A stretch of 13,289 nt of DNA from assembly GCA_900546735.1 (NCBI GenBank), contig URDW01000049.1:1-13289 (forward strand), read 5' to 3'. This document shows positions 13,253 to 13,289 of the stretch, one piece after another. How positions within the stretch are numbered: position 1 is the first letter of the stretch; each line of letters starts with the position of its first letter. Made by a program: the position numbers and the translations under genes. This stretch comes from an uncultured Oscillospiraceae bacterium (lineage in GTDB: Bacteria > Bacillota > Clostridia > Oscillospirales > Acutalibacteraceae). The notes under the pieces are model-generated. The model searched no databases, was not told the DNA's origin, and saw only the letters and a list, made by a program, of their open reading frames with translations.

Positions 13253-13289
13253 CTGTCTCTTATACACATCTGACGCTGCCGACGACTTA
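13253..13289 (-). other. Nextera/Tn5 sequencing adapter (artefact)
   Basis: Positions 13253-13285 are the exact reverse complement of the adapter at 6-38: the mosaic end starting CTGTCTCTTATACACATCT, then GACGCTGCCGACGA. CTTA after it mirrors the TAAG before the left adapter. Both ends therefore carry the same Read 1-side adapter, and the genomic insert ends at about 13252. Confidence 0.97.

Overview
The window is one contig of GC-rich, densely coding bacterial DNA (insert about 39-13252) with untrimmed Nextera/Tn5 adapter at both ends. The genes suggest a Gram-positive anaerobe of the class Clostridia, probably a gut Oscillospiraceae/Ruminococcaceae relative: a clostridial-type pyruvate phosphate dikinase, a Firmicutes-style Nudix protein with an extra N-terminal domain, two glycoside hydrolases for plant sugars, AGGAGG-type ribosome binding sites and clear TTGaca/TATAAT promoters. 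This is inferred from gene content; no marker gene fixes the species.

Layout: (1) 40-396 is a CRISPR array of five intact 36-bp repeats, one 3'-truncated repeat and five 29-30-bp spacers. It is cut off on the left by the library end, so no cas genes or tracrRNA are visible. The repeat resembles type II-C repeats and, on the minus strand, ends in a perfect extended -10 (TGG-TATAAT). (2) 401-822 (-) holds two small ORFs of unknown function that run straight into the array. (3) 1104-4030 (+) is a Nudix hydrolase followed by a membrane-anchored GH27 alpha-galactosidase, led by a consensus promoter and closed by a strong terminator. (4) 4418-5726 (+) holds a small polytopic membrane protein and a short-chain dehydrogenase. 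(5) 5812-8445 (-) is pyruvate phosphate dikinase, sharing a bidirectional terminator with the dehydrogenase. (6) 8680-10035 (+) is glmU, divergent from PPDK, with its own promoter and terminator. (7) 10154-10446 (-) is a Phd/YefM-type antitoxin overlapping what looks like the first 17 codons of a broken Doc-type toxin. (8) 10575-13034 (-) is a cytoplasmic GH3 glycosidase, followed at the right edge by the C-terminal end of an unknown minus-strand gene.

How the genes fit together: most are housekeeping or carbohydrate metabolism. The two glycosidases would release galactose and glucose-type sugars, PPDK links PEP and pyruvate in PPi-based glycolysis, and GlmU makes UDP-GlcNAc for the cell wall. 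They are not one pathway operon. Each block has its own promoter and/or terminator, so the window is chromosomal core and accessory metabolism next to a CRISPR locus and a decayed toxin-antitoxin locus.

The points most worth a second look are the promoter-bearing CRISPR repeats and their degenerate end, the toxin-less antitoxin, the GH27 enzyme with an inserted carbohydrate-binding-type domain and a probably cytoplasm-facing anchor, and the GH3 promoter nested inside a terminator-like inverted repeat.
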